A stretch of DNA of 64,000 nucleotides, from contig CAVRXV010000017.1 of the NCBI GenBank assembly GCA_963725255.1, positions 310,001-374,000 on the forward strand, in the 5' to 3' direction. Positions within the stretch are counted from its first letter, which is position 1; each line of letters opens with the position of its first letter. Source of the stretch: JAIEPX01 sp963725255 (lineage in GTDB: Bacteria > Pseudomonadota > Gammaproteobacteria > JAIEPX01). The notes beneath the pieces are model-generated. The model was not told where the DNA came from, did not search any database, and was given only the letters and a program-made list of their open reading frames with translations. The position numbers were made by a program, and so were the translations under genes. Below are positions 16,544 through 25,044 of the stretch, in pieces.

Positions 16544-17812
16544 ATGAATAAGAACCTAGAATCAAAGCAAATCACTCAACGATCACGCGCTCTTATCCCC
16601 CTAATATTGATCATCTTCATCGATTCTATGGGGTACATGGTCTCAATCCCCACATTCTTGCGTTTATTCACAGAGCATTCGCACTCCCTAATGGGCGATT
16701 TTTCCCCCACAATGGCCAACGTATTGTTCAGCTTGTGTATGGCGACAGGTTCATTCGGCTACGTGCTCGGAGCGCCAATTATAGGTACATGGTCAGACAG
16801 CTGGGGACGAAAACGCACATTGGTCTTTTCATTAGCCCTCTCTTTGATAGGATTTATGCTGCCCATTATAGGCGTTCTCACGGCTTCATTATCATGGATA
16901 TTAGTAGGTCGATTTATTGCCGGTATTGCGTCAAGCAGTCAATCCTTAGCTCAAACCGCCATCGCTGATATTAGCGAAGGAACACAAAAAGCGTGGTATT
17001 TTGCAATGGTTGCAATTGCAATGACTTTATCATTATTAATCGGCCCACCTCTGGGAGCATATTTATCTGACCCCACTTACGTCAGTTGGTTTGACAACAC
17101 CACGCCATTTTTTGCAACGCTAGTGCTGATTTTTTTAACACTCCTACTGACATTAAAAATGTATAGCAACACTAACAATACACATGATAGTGAAAAATTA
17201 TTAACGCTCGCAAATTTCAGAAACACAATTAAAGAAGCATTATCGTCAGACATTACAACTCGATTATTTTTGATTTTTTTCCTCTACGAATTGGGCTGGA
17301 GTTTTTATTATCAAGATATCTCCCTATATCTCTCACAGAAATTTCTATACTCAGTTAACTTAACCTCGCAATTTCTAGCGTACACAGGAATTTGGATGGG
17401 ACTTGGCTTAACATTTGGATATAAATTTCTGACTCGTTATATTTCTCTGGAATTACTACTCACAAGCACATTATTTTGTTGCATGCTTTCTTTTATTGCG
17501 TGTGCATTAACACAAAATTCTTTTTCACAATGGATTTTCGTTGTTCCTGGCGCGATTGGGGTCGGGATGGTTTATCCCACTATCATGACGCTGATTTCTG
17601 ATAGCGTATCAAAAGCAAAACAAGGTTGTGTTTTAGGTTTAGCTGCTGCCGCTTTTTCTGCGCCTTGGGGAATTAGCGCGTTGTTAATGGGACCTTTAAC
17701 GAATATTTCTCAATCTTTACCGTTGACTTTAGCTGCGATGAGTTTAGTTTCAGCCACTTTTTTAAGTTACCGAAGAAAACGTTTTGCGCAGCTAACGCCA
17801 TCGATAGAATAA
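16544..17812 (+). CDS. Major facilitator superfamily transporter, TetA-like
   Basis: 422 aa from the ATG at 16544 (GAAGAGGGG upstream); a 9-residue in-frame extension is less likely. Twelve hydrophobic segments are visible. The loop 2-3 motif GTWSDSWGRKRTLVFS (about residues 82-97) is the MFS signature GxxxDxxGRR, and FIAGIASSSQSLAQTAIADI resembles the TetA-type motif C region. A proton-driven efflux or metabolite transporter; substrate unknown. Confidence 0.9.
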   Translation: MNKNLESKQITQRSRALIPLILIIFIDSMGYMVSIPTFLRLFTEHSHSLMGDFSPTMANVLFSLCMATGSFGYVLGAPIIGTWSDSWGRKRTLVFSLALSLIGFMLPIIGVLTASLSWILVGRFIAGIASSSQSLAQTAIADISEGTQKAWYFAMVAIAMTLSLLIGPPLGAYLSDPTYVSWFDNTTPFFATLVLIFLTLLLTLKMYSNTNNTHDSEKLLTLANFRNTIKEALSSDITTRLFLIFFLYELGWSFYYQDISLYLSQKFLYSVNLTSQFLAYTGIWMGLGLTFGYKFLTRYISLELLLTSTLFCCMLSFIACALTQNSFSQWIFVVPGAIGVGMVYPTIMTLISDSVSKAKQGCVLGLAAAAFSAPWGISALLMGPLTNISQSLPLTLAAMSLVSATFLSYRRKRFAQLTPSIE

Positions 17813-17819
17813 ATAACTA

Positions 17820-18215
17820 CTATATATTGAACGCGTTTTTACCTTGACGTGCCTCTTTTACATCACTAACTTCACCTGATTTCAAAACATTTTGCTTGCC
17901 AAAAAATCTTGATGTAGTTATCTGAAATGTATTACAAAAATTATTATCATTAATTCCTTGATTCAGTACGAATCCACCGACTATTACTGACAATGCCGCA
18001 GCAATAATCGCTGGGCTGAACGTTAGTATAGCTATATCGAGAGTAATCGCCAGCAGTGTAAGCCCTCCCAAAACCATAAGACCTGCGACAATACAAAAAA
18101 TTCCATTCCGTATATTAAGATCTTTGATTTTTAATATTGCAGCTTCATAGTTTTTAATAGAGGCATTGGGATTTTTGATTATATTATCAATTATTTCATA
18201 CGCCTTTAAGGCCAT
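17820..18215 (-). pseudogene. N-terminally truncated paralogue of the membrane protein at 21892-22695
   Basis: 131 aa that match the last half of the 267-aa protein at 21892-22695 almost residue for residue (MALKAYEIIDNIIKNPN, then a two-helix membrane hairpin, then FFGKQNVLKSGEVSDVKEAR). The match stops at GTGGCCTG (about 18224), where repeat A1 starts within 10 bases. So the 5' half was lost at the repeat junction. It could still be translated from the internal ATG. Confidence 0.8.
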
Positions 18216-18232
18216 ATTTGTGGCCTGAGAGT

Positions 18233-18386
18233 AAGGGGTCAGATCTTTGCTTGATGCATAGTTAATCTCTTGCTTCCCGGTAGTCTTCTTAAAAGAGTCG
18301 TAATCATTGAGCCCATGACGAGGCCTGAAGTTACTGTTGAATGACTACAATAATAGCAAATGAGCCAAGCAAAGATCCGACCCCCT
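18233..18386 (+). repeat. Family A repeat copy A1 (about 154 bp, non-autonomous REP element)
   Basis: Begins AAGGGGTCAGATCTTTGCTT and ends with GCCAAGCAAAGATCCGACCC, the inverted version of its start. The interior shares the GATGCATAGTTAATCT left arm and the GAATGACTACAATAATAGC right arm with the other copies and with the transposase-bearing element at 29405-30493. Confidence 0.9.
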
Positions 18387-18463
18387 TTTTTCTTTGTATT
18401 GTCGTGAATAGTATTATGCAATACAATTGCACCTTAAATTAAGATTACCTCGGAGATTGTTCC

Positions 18464-19855
18464 ATGATATTAGACAAACAAGAAAGGCAAAAAGAATTTT
18501 TAGACTCGATACCTAAAAAAAAAGCAAGTGATCCCATGAAACAATTTGTTTACACTAAAGTTGAAGAATGCGGTGGCGACTTAATAAAAATCTACGATCT
18601 GGGAATTCGATTTAAAAAAGGCTCAGTTAAAGACTATCCGCATTCTCAAGAATCTGACCACGCAGTTCGTGCATCTTTTCTCTGTTTCCAGTATGTACAC
18701 ATACTAGGAATGAAAACCCCAGAACTGTATCACAACCTCGCCATGTCATTTTTACACTTTAAAGACGATAATGCCGCTGAGGGTTTTTTTTTAATGGCAA
18801 GTAATCTAGGACTCGAAGCATCCAAACGAAATTTAGAAAAATTACAAACACGCAAGAGAAAAGAAAAACAGAAAGTAGATGACGAGATTAAAAAGTCTAT
18901 GGTGCCATTAAATCAGATGATCAATACATTGTCGTTCTTCTCTCCTGAAAAAATAAGTACGGTATCTAAAAATATTGCCGAAGGAATTTCCAGATCAATG
19001 GGCGTCACTCTCGATCCATCAGTAGTTGACGACATGACATCGAAAATACGAGAGAAAACAGAACCCACCTACCGTGAGCTCCAAGAAACCGCGACTAAAA
19101 TTAGTGAAGCTTTTTCCTCCAGAAAAAAGTCAGACCATGAAAAAGCCTATCGACTAATCCCAAAAAAATTGACACCAGAAAATGTTAACGAGGCCTTATT
19201 CAAAGAAAGCCAATTGGTAGAATTAATGCGAATAGCAACCTTCATTTATGATCACACCAAAGAAAATGATGTGGTTTTAATGCTGGGACGCTCTCCTTTG
19301 TGGATCAGCGAAATGTTTAAATGTCTTGAATTTAAAAGAGAGATATTGGAAATTCCTTTTTCCGGTGGTAGTGATTTACTTTCGACTGCATCACTCGATA
19401 TCCCCGAAGAAGCATTTATTGCGTACAAAGATTTTCTAGGATTTAAAGGTCTAAATCAAGATTTTTTTAGCAAACAACCAGGTCGAAAACTGGTCCTTGT
19501 CGATAGAGTCGAGAAAGGCTATAGCATTATCTCTTTTTCGAATATTCTGAAGGAAATCAGCCCAAGCTTTAATAATCACACGGTTGACATCATCGGTTTT
19601 GGTGATCAAACCTCCATTAATATTGGCGGTAATTTTCAGTTCATCGTCATGGAACACGAAACGCTTGCAGAAACGAGAAAAAAACATGGAGATAATTATA
19701 TCTATTCCCTGGGTGTGGATTTCTTTGCAGATGAATGGATAAATTGGCGCAATAAAGATTTTAACCCCAAACTCTCTGAAATTGTCATCGCAAGACAAGA
19801 ACAAATTAAGTCCTGGTGCGCAGACAACAAACCTGAGCCAAGCTGTCAGTATTAG
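18464..19855 (+). CDS. Hypothetical protein, helical N-terminus with possible PRTase-like C-terminus
   Basis: 463-aa soluble protein that I do not recognise. Residues about 60-125 are helical and look like Sel1/TPR-type helices (NLAMSFLHFKDDNAAEGFFL). A lysine-rich charged linker follows at about 125-145, then a helical region to about 240. The C-terminal part contains DVVLMLGRSPLWISEMF and RKLVLVDRVEKGYSIISF, the latter shaped like the PRPP-binding loop of phosphoribosyltransferases but lacking the usual acidic pair. Effector status is possible from the neighbourhood but unproven. Confidence 0.75.
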   Translation: MILDKQERQKEFLDSIPKKKASDPMKQFVYTKVEECGGDLIKIYDLGIRFKKGSVKDYPHSQESDHAVRASFLCFQYVHILGMKTPELYHNLAMSFLHFKDDNAAEGFFLMASNLGLEASKRNLEKLQTRKRKEKQKVDDEIKKSMVPLNQMINTLSFFSPEKISTVSKNIAEGISRSMGVTLDPSVVDDMTSKIREKTEPTYRELQETATKISEAFSSRKKSDHEKAYRLIPKKLTPENVNEALFKESQLVELMRIATFIYDHTKENDVVLMLGRSPLWISEMFKCLEFKREILEIPFSGGSDLLSTASLDIPEEAFIAYKDFLGFKGLNQDFFSKQPGRKLVLVDRVEKGYSIISFSNILKEISPSFNNHTVDIIGFGDQTSINIGGNFQFIVMEHETLAETRKKHGDNYIYSLGVDFFADEWINWRNKDFNPKLSEIVIARQEQIKSWCADNKPEPSCQY

Positions 19856-19942
19856 AATTGACACATTCTCTAACTTGATATTGCATTAATCCTAGATTTG
19901 GCCTATTTCTTTCAACATTAGGTCTCACCTATTTATGCACAA

Positions 19943-20329
19943 TTACCAAACAACACGAATTTTGGGATAGTGATAAATATGCTGATCGGGCGTTAAGATT
20001 GTGTAGTTATGTACCATCGCGGTGGCAATTATTATTCGATCAGTTGGATCATAGTGATGTGTCGGCAACTGTGTGGAAAGCATAGCAATCTCAGCAGTAA
20101 TTGGCACAACTTCAATGCCGTGTAGCTGCGTTGCTTTTTCAAACCACTTCTCAGGACGGAGCGGCAGCTTGAGTAGCTTCTTGCGTGTTTTAACACCGAT
20201 TTCAAAAGCACTTATTGCAGAGATACAAATTTTATTAGCATTTGCCTTGATCAGTTCTTTTGCGTTTTCTGATAGTTTTTCTTGATCAATGGCGAGCCAT
20301 AATAGCGCGCATGTATCTATTAATATCAT
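19943..20329 (-). CDS. VapC-like PIN-domain toxin, copy 1
   Basis: 128-aa PIN-domain ribonuclease. The acidic metal-binding residues are visible as LIDTCALLWL (Asp5), SAFEIGVK (Glu about 43) and YDPTDRIIIATA (Asp about 93, with TDRIIIATA typical of the family). Probably an endoribonuclease toxin inhibited by the Phd-like antitoxin encoded about 100 bp upstream. A second, about 95% identical copy lies at 27377-27763. Confidence 0.9.
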   Translation of the reverse strand: MILIDTCALLWLAIDQEKLSENAKELIKANANKICISAISAFEIGVKTRKKLLKLPLRPEKWFEKATQLHGIEVVPITAEIAMLSTQLPTHHYDPTDRIIIATAMVHNYTILTPDQHIYHYPKIRVVW

Positions 20330-20431
20330 AGTTAGACGCTCTCAATATAATTTATAATCCACATCTAGAGTTTCTCATGCGTAATCCATTCTGGAAATAT
20401 ACGTAGTTGCACTATCTTGAGTTAGTGAGTG

Positions 20432-20668
20432 TCAATCCTGATCCGGCCATTCGTCCTGAGTCATTGGTTCAGTAGGATCATAGAGAATTTTAGCACCCTT
20501 ATATAAGCAACTGTGCATTTTCAGTGGATCATTTCCTGCCTGAATCGGCACAATATCAGCGATTGGTTTGCCATTTCGGCACAATCGTATCGTTTCGTGA
20601 TCAACTTCAATTTTATGCAATAGTGCGGACAGTTGTGTTTTAGCTTCATGGATGTTAACTGTAATCAT
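20432..20668 (-). CDS. Phd/YefM-family antitoxin, copy 1
   Basis: 78-aa antitoxin. The N-terminal half (MITVNIHEAKTQLSALLHKI) is the Phd/YefM DNA-binding fold, followed by ETIRLCRNGKPIADIVPI; the acidic C-terminal tail (EPMTQDEWPDQD) is the likely toxin-binding segment. First gene of the toxin-antitoxin module; a near-identical copy is at 27863-28099. Confidence 0.9.
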   Translation of the reverse strand: MITVNIHEAKTQLSALLHKIEVDHETIRLCRNGKPIADIVPIQAGNDPLKMHSCLYKGAKILYDPTEPMTQDEWPDQD

Positions 20669-20690
20669 AATAATGCTTACTCATTTAAAT

Positions 20691-20711
20691 AAACTAGACT
20701 AAGTTTAGTTT
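20691..20711 (-). promoter_or_regulatory. Palindromic operator/promoter of the toxin-antitoxin module, copy 1
   Basis: AAACTA and TAGTTT flank a short centre, 23 bases upstream of the antitoxin ATG. The same 21 bases occur at the same place before copy 2 (28122-28142). Phd-type antitoxins bind such palindromes to repress their own operon. Confidence 0.6.
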
Positions 20712-20744
20712 AAATTATGCTATTTGTCAAATCACCGCAAGAGT

Positions 20745-20897
20745 GGGCTCAGATCTTTGCTTGGTGCATATCTAATCTGTTGCTTTACGCTAGTGTCTTT
20801 TTTAATCCAAGGTATGAAAATATATATGTGCGCAGTCTTAAGTTGCTATTGAATGACTACAATAATAGCAAATGAACCAAGCAAAGATCTGACCCCT
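20745..20897 (+). repeat. Family A repeat copy A2 (about 153 bp)
   Basis: Left end GGGCTCAGATCTTTGCTTGG (one change from consensus), right end CCAAGCAAAGATCTGACCCC. The interior contains GCGCAGTCTTAAGTTG, which is also found at the 3' end of the transposase gene at 30430, so the copy keeps real 3' sequence of that gene. Confidence 0.9.
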
Positions 20898-20985
20898 TTC
20901 CCCTTTCCTGCGATATGGAAGAAACTTGCGAAAAACTCGCTTTATCATTAAGTTTTGATTATCATTAATTTCTTTGAGGTGATAA

Positions 20986-21552
20986 ATGAACGAAAAACAT
21001 AAAGGCCCCTTAGGCAGCTGCCTTACGAATCAAAATCTCTGGAACTCCGATGAGAATATTCATCCTGATCTTATTGCCGCTAGAAGATATGTTTATAATC
21101 CCTATCAATTCGTCTGCTCTCAACCACTAGCGGAGAAAGAAAGTGCTGAGTATGGGGCTTTTAAATTTGAGCTGAATGGGCGCTCCGTGCTATTTCGTGT
21201 TGGTAAGGTTACACCCACAAAAATTGGTCAATTTGTGACGCTGTGGAAGCGCCTTGGTAAAGGGCCTATTCAACCTTTTGATAGTTCTGATTCAATCGAT
21301 TATATTGTAATTAGTACTCGTCATAATGATCACTTTGGACAATTTGTGTTTCCAAAATCAGTGTTGTGTGAGAATGATATCGTATCGATAAACGAAAAGG
21401 GTGGGAAACGAGCCATACGTGTTTATCCACCCTGGGACAATACCCTGAATCGACAAGCTCAAAGAACACAGCAGTGGCAAATGAATTACTTTTTAGAGAT
21501 CCCTCAAGATAGACCGTTAGACAGTGTTCGGGCTGAAATACTCTATCGATAA
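20986..21552 (+). CDS. MepB family protein
   Basis: 188-aa protein with the MepB hallmark blocks: EYGAFKFELNGRSVLFRVGK (about residues 50-69), TPTKIGQFVTLWKR, DHFGQFVFPKSVL and GGKRAIRVYPPWDN. MepB is a conserved small protein named from the staphylococcal mepRAB efflux locus; its biochemical activity is not established to my knowledge. Complete at family length. Stands alone between two repeats in the accessory island. Confidence 0.9.
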   Translation: MNEKHKGPLGSCLTNQNLWNSDENIHPDLIAARRYVYNPYQFVCSQPLAEKESAEYGAFKFELNGRSVLFRVGKVTPTKIGQFVTLWKRLGKGPIQPFDSSDSIDYIVISTRHNDHFGQFVFPKSVLCENDIVSINEKGGKRAIRVYPPWDNTLNRQAQRTQQWQMNYFLEIPQDRPLDSVRAEILYR

Positions 21553-21591
21553 GATGATTATACACACGAAGCTGACGATGAAAAAAAGGAA

Positions 21592-21686
21592 AAGGGGTCA
21601 GATCTTTGCTTAATGCATAGTTAATCTGTTGCAAAAAATCGATATTATCGAGCCCTAAAACTAGACCACTAAGAATAAAATATCCC
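21592..21686 (+). repeat. Family A repeat copy A3, right end lost, keeps start of the transposase gene
   Basis: Left end AAGGGGTCAGATCTTTGCTT intact. After about 55 bp it continues into AGACCACTAAGAATAAAATA, matching the first codons of the REP transposase gene at 29500. The sequence then breaks off. This shows that the short copies derive from a transposase-bearing parent. Confidence 0.85.
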
Positions 21687-21706
21687 AGCAAAGAACCCAA
21701 CGATAT

Positions 21707-21805
21707 ATGCGCAAGTTATACGAGTCATATTCTGATCCCTCAATTTTGCAGGCAGCGCTTGCAAAAATTCCATGGTGGGACCACACTAAATATTATTTTG
21801 ATTGA
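21707..21805 (+). pseudogene. DUF1016/YhcG-like N-terminal relic, copy 1
   Basis: A 32-codon remnant (MRKLYESYSDPSIL ... KIPWWDH) that matches the longer relic at 28218-28412. The IPWxHNxLLLEK-type sequence is that of the DUF1016 (YhcG, PDDEXK nuclease) N-terminal domain. It ends after 32 codons; the rest of the gene is missing. Confidence 0.65.
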
Positions 21806-21891
21806 GCAGCCAATTATTATTGATTTTAATTTCTCAGAAGTTATTACTCACTAGCACCTTGAGTGTACTATTTCTTCTTCGACAATTTCTA

Positions 21892-22695
21892 CTACATTTT
21901 GAGCGTTTTTTTATCTTGACGTGCCTCTTTTACATCACTAACTTCACCTGATTTCAAAACATTTTGCTTGCCAAAAAATCTTGGTGCAGTTATCCGAAAT
22001 GTATTACAGAAATTATTATCATTAATTCCTTGATTCAGTAGAAATCCTCCGACTATTACTGACAATGCGGCAACAATAATCACTGGACTGAACGTTAGTA
22101 CAGCCACATCGAGAGTCGCTAGCAGTGCAAACCCTCCCAAAACCATAAGACCTGCGACAATACAAAAAATTCCATTCCGTAAATTTTGATCTTTGATTTT
22201 TAATATTGCAGCTTCATAGTTTTTAATAGAGGCATTGGGATTTTTGATTATTTTATCAATTATTTCATACGCCTTTAAGGCCATATTTGTGGCCTGTATT
22301 TTCTGTTGGTCAGTAAAAAACCAAATGGAATTTGGGTAATCTTTGATATAATCGTTCATACTATTGAGCTGTTCGACCCAAGTATTCAAGGTAGCAGAAG
22401 GTACAGAATTAGGTTGTTTTTTAAGGATATCGCGGCGTGCATTAATCTTACCCTGTAGACTCCCATGTTGCTTGTCTAGCTTTACCGTCAGCGTACTTAA
22501 TGTGATGGCATCAACAACGCTGTCAATTTTATCATTTGCGCTATCTGCCAACCCTTCTATCGTTGCTCCCACATCTTCCAGGAAATCTGTAGCTTTTTGT
22601 TTTGCTGATTTTTTCCCTGAAACAGCCTCTCCGACAGCCCGAAGGCCTTTATCTGCCTTTCTTCCCAATTTTTCTAAACTCAACTTACCTTTCAT
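21892..22695 (-). CDS. Hypothetical membrane protein with C-terminal hairpin
   Basis: 267 aa, not recognised. Residues 1-60 are basic then acidic and helical (GRKADKGLRAVGEAVSGKKS); about 60-165 are soluble helices; about 175-225 hold two adjacent hydrophobic segments (GIFCIVAGLMVLGGFALL and VIIVAALSVIVGGFLL). A charged tail follows. The bipartite layout with a membrane hairpin near the C-terminus resembles many membrane-targeted type IV effectors, but nothing proves export. A truncated near-identical copy lies at 17820-18215. Confidence 0.75.
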   Translation of the reverse strand: MKGKLSLEKLGRKADKGLRAVGEAVSGKKSAKQKATDFLEDVGATIEGLADSANDKIDSVVDAITLSTLTVKLDKQHGSLQGKINARRDILKKQPNSVPSATLNTWVEQLNSMNDYIKDYPNSIWFFTDQQKIQATNMALKAYEIIDKIIKNPNASIKNYEAAILKIKDQNLRNGIFCIVAGLMVLGGFALLATLDVAVLTFSPVIIVAALSVIVGGFLLNQGINDNNFCNTFRITAPRFFGKQNVLKSGEVSDVKEARQDKKTLKM

Positions 22696-22769
22696 GTGCC
22701 AACCTCTTATTCATTCAGTTAATACAGCATTTTACCTCGAATTTTAACAAAAAGTCCAGTAAAGAATGA

Positions 22770-22853
22770 AAGGGGTCAGATCTTTGCTTGATGCCTAGTT
22801 AATCTCTTGCTTTTACGGCAGTGTCTAAGCCTTATTACTAGACCACTAAGAAA
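22770..22853 (+). repeat. Family A repeat copy A4, right end lost
   Basis: Left end AAAGGGGTCAGATCTTTGCT intact, followed by a shortened interior and ACTAGACCACTAAGAA, the start of the transposase gene as in copy A3. It ends directly before the palindrome at 22858. Confidence 0.85.
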
Positions 22854-22857
22854 TGAA

Positions 22858-22876
22858 TACTGTAGTAACTACAGTA
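22858..22876 (+). promoter_or_regulatory. Lux-box-like perfect palindrome before the LuxR-type gene
   Basis: 19-bp palindrome with TACTGTAG and CTACAGTA arms and 3-base centre, ending 47 bases before the ATG at 22924. It has the CTG...CAG form of lux-type boxes. Similar 17-bp sequences lie before the second LuxR gene (28468-28484) and before the F-box-like gene (24729-24745). Confidence 0.5.
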
Positions 22877-22923
22877 GAAATTGACCTTATATTTCTATAA
22901 AATATCAGCTCAGGAGGTCAAAA

Positions 22924-23724
22924 ATGCTCGAATCACTAGAAGACTATCAGTGGATGGTAGATTTCATGAACCATTATGCGCCTCAACTTGATAAAGCTGC
23001 TGCCCCAATACATAAAATGCTTGGCACAAATTATTTTGCAATATGCCGTGTTCGTGGCAAATATCAATTCACAACTAGCATGATAACCGATACTAAGTTT
23101 GGAGAATATTGGTTTCGTAGTGGCAATATTTTCCCCGTTCCCCCTTCAAATGGTTTATACCTAATTGACTCATTAAGAAATCTATTCAGCAAAGAATTTG
23201 TAGACGACATCCGGGATCAGTATGGCTGGGACAATATCGCTTTTTACGTAGAACATCGCAAAAAATATACTGACATATACTCATTTGGCTCAGACCCAAA
23301 TCACCCCGAAGTGCTGCATAACTATCTGAACGGCGGCACACGGAAATTAATGCAGTTTATCCCCTATTTCAGACATATTTTCAAAGATATCCTACTAGAA
23401 GGAGAACAAAAATCCTTCAAATATATTCAGGATCATCTTGCCTTTGATCATCCATTTTCGCTAGCACAAAGCCATCTAGAAAATCGCGCAGAAAAATATC
23501 ATATCAATCAGATGAAAGATTTCGAACGCAATTTAAAGTTATTATCAAATCGCGTATTTGACGCCGTACAACTTGCGTCAGTCGGACTAACCGCAGAAGA
23601 ATCAGCAACGATACTTGGCATCAACCATCGCACAGTTGAATCCTATCTCGAAGACGCCAAAATCAAATTGGACGTCGATGACAAAAGACAACTATGCGAT
23701 ATGTTTTTGACGGTGACATCATAA
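22924..23724 (+). CDS. LuxR-type transcriptional regulator with unrecognised sensor domain
   Basis: 266 aa. The C-terminal LuxR helix-turn-helix is clear: DAVQLASVGLTAEESATILG (scaffold and helix 2) and HRTVESYLEDAKIKLDVDD (recognition helix). The N-terminal 200 residues are not a standard autoinducer-binding domain but match those of the protein at 28602-29393 in order: NYFAICRVR, PVPPSNGLYLI, YGWDNIAFYV, YTDIYSFGSDPNHPEV. It therefore has a shared sensor of unknown ligand. GGAGGTC precedes the ATG. No luxI is nearby. Confidence 0.88.
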   Translation: MLESLEDYQWMVDFMNHYAPQLDKAAAPIHKMLGTNYFAICRVRGKYQFTTSMITDTKFGEYWFRSGNIFPVPPSNGLYLIDSLRNLFSKEFVDDIRDQYGWDNIAFYVEHRKKYTDIYSFGSDPNHPEVLHNYLNGGTRKLMQFIPYFRHIFKDILLEGEQKSFKYIQDHLAFDHPFSLAQSHLENRAEKYHINQMKDFERNLKLLSNRVFDAVQLASVGLTAEESATILGINHRTVESYLEDAKIKLDVDDKRQLCDMFLTVTS

Positions 23725-23761
23725 AGCAACCCGCTGACTCTCTTCACTAGGTTGTTAACAC

Positions 23762-24670
23762 TCACTTCATGAGACAAGTACTCACACCCAATTCAACTTT
23801 CTCATCATCTGACATTTGTATTTTTTTTGGCCCACTAGAATTAAAAAAACTCAAACCCAGCAATGGACTATTCTCATTAGGCAAACCAGCAATCTTTCTT
23901 GACTCCACATATTCTGATAAACGCGCCACTCCATACACAGGAAATCCAATAATCCCGCTAACAACTTTAATTACGATCTCTAAAGATGCCATTACGGGGA
24001 AACAATATAAAAACATCATGCATGAGGAACAGTTGCATCCACAATCAGAAAGAAAAGATATAAGACTTCTAGTTATACTCCAATCACAAAGAAATTTTGA
24101 AAGCCAACCATATACCGATTGCGAAAATTTGAGCGCTTCTGGTTTATTTTGCAATAATTCGCGAATTTGTTCAGGCACTATTTCTATTCTATTTTCATTA
24201 TAAACGTAATAAAATACACCGTTTTCAATTTCCAGTATATGCCAATCATCAGTCTTTAATGCATTTAGCAACCTAATTCGAAACTTGTTTGGATATACAT
24301 CTTCAAGAATAAAAATATTTCTGTGCTTCAAAACAATATTGTTATCAAATTGCGTCTCATCTGAGAAAATCCGCAACGCTGGATAGATGTCATAGTAATG
24401 GCCATAACAACCATAGTCGCACGAACAACATGGCTTTCTCTCCAGCTTTGACTTCATCAATGCCCACACCATATCATACGGAAACTGTTTATAAAATTCT
24501 TCTCTCATGGCCTTGTTAACACTGGCAAACGCAATACGATCTCTATGCTTGGTTATCTTTTTTAAAATTATAATCTCCCACAAGTCTTTATTAAGCATAT
24601 TAAATGGCAACGGTAAATGATTAAGTGTTGCAACAAATTTATTTTCAATTCTGGATTTATCAATACTCAT
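23762..24670 (-). CDS. Cysteine-rich membrane protein with possible F-box, candidate effector
   Basis: 302 aa. Residues about 18-60 (LPFNMLNKDLWEIIIL ... IAFASVNKAMREEF) fit the spacing of an F-box (LPxELLxxIL ... VSKxWR), the Skp1-binding motif of eukaryotic ubiquitin ligases that occurs in Legionella effectors. Two cysteine clusters follow (PCCSCDYGCYGH about residue 80; DCGCNCSSC about 210). A long hydrophobic segment lies at about 220-250. The C-terminal CLMK resembles a CaaX box only poorly. Candidate host-directed protein; F-box assignment is tentative. Confidence 0.6.
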   Translation of the reverse strand: MSIDKSRIENKFVATLNHLPLPFNMLNKDLWEIIILKKITKHRDRIAFASVNKAMREEFYKQFPYDMVWALMKSKLERKPCCSCDYGCYGHYYDIYPALRIFSDETQFDNNIVLKHRNIFILEDVYPNKFRIRLLNALKTDDWHILEIENGVFYYVYNENRIEIVPEQIRELLQNKPEALKFSQSVYGWLSKFLCDWSITRSLISFLSDCGCNCSSCMMFLYCFPVMASLEIVIKVVSGIIGFPVYGVARLSEYVESRKIAGLPNENSPLLGLSFFNSSGPKKIQMSDDEKVELGVSTCLMK

Positions 24671-24689
24671 GGCAATGTCTCCCTATATT

Positions 24690-24767
24690 TAGTGAGATCC
24701 ATATTGCCGAAAAATGCATAGTGATATAACCGCAGTCACTACGGTGATCTCGCAGGTCACATCACGC
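24690..24767 (+). pseudogene. DUF1016/YhcG-like relic, copy 3 (3' end only), with embedded palindrome
   Basis: TATTTAGTGAG..CATATTGCC and the following bases match the 3' end of the relic at 28380-28440, including the position of the near-palindrome ACCGCAGTCACTACGGT (24729-24745). That sequence lies 59 bp upstream of the start of the F-box-like gene and may serve as its control site. The 374-bp gap before the next gene holds this relic and repeat A5. Confidence 0.5.
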
Positions 24768-24907
24768 ATGATGCATAGTTAATCTATTTCTTTCACTGTA
24801 GTGTCTTATTTAACAGAATCCTTATCTATGAGCACTATGATGAGGCCTTAAGTTACTGTTGAATGACTACGATAATAGCAAATGAGCTAAGTAAAGATCT
24901 GACCCCT
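24768..24907 (+). repeat. Family A repeat copy A5, left end lost
   Basis: Starts at TGATGCATAGTTAATCT, lacking the GGGGTCAGATCTTTGCT left end, and ends with the normal right end AGTAAAGATCTGACCCC. The interior keeps GAATGACTACGATAATAGC. It abuts a DUF1016 relic on its left. Confidence 0.85.
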
Positions 24908-25044
24908 GACTTCGACTCTACCTGTGCAATGTGATAAACTCACATTTTGGCTAAGTGGGCGACGTGATATTATATCTGCTGGATTTAGTGCCATTATACT
25001 CCCACTGTAGAGGTACCAACTCGAGTCTCTATAAGGATAGTTTT

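Noticed and set aside
24659..24670. C-terminal CLMK of the F-box-like protein as a CaaX box
   Set aside because: Lys in the last position is unfavourable for farnesyl- or geranylgeranyltransferase, unlike the CTVM of the U-box protein. The motif itself lies at the other end of the gene, near 23765.
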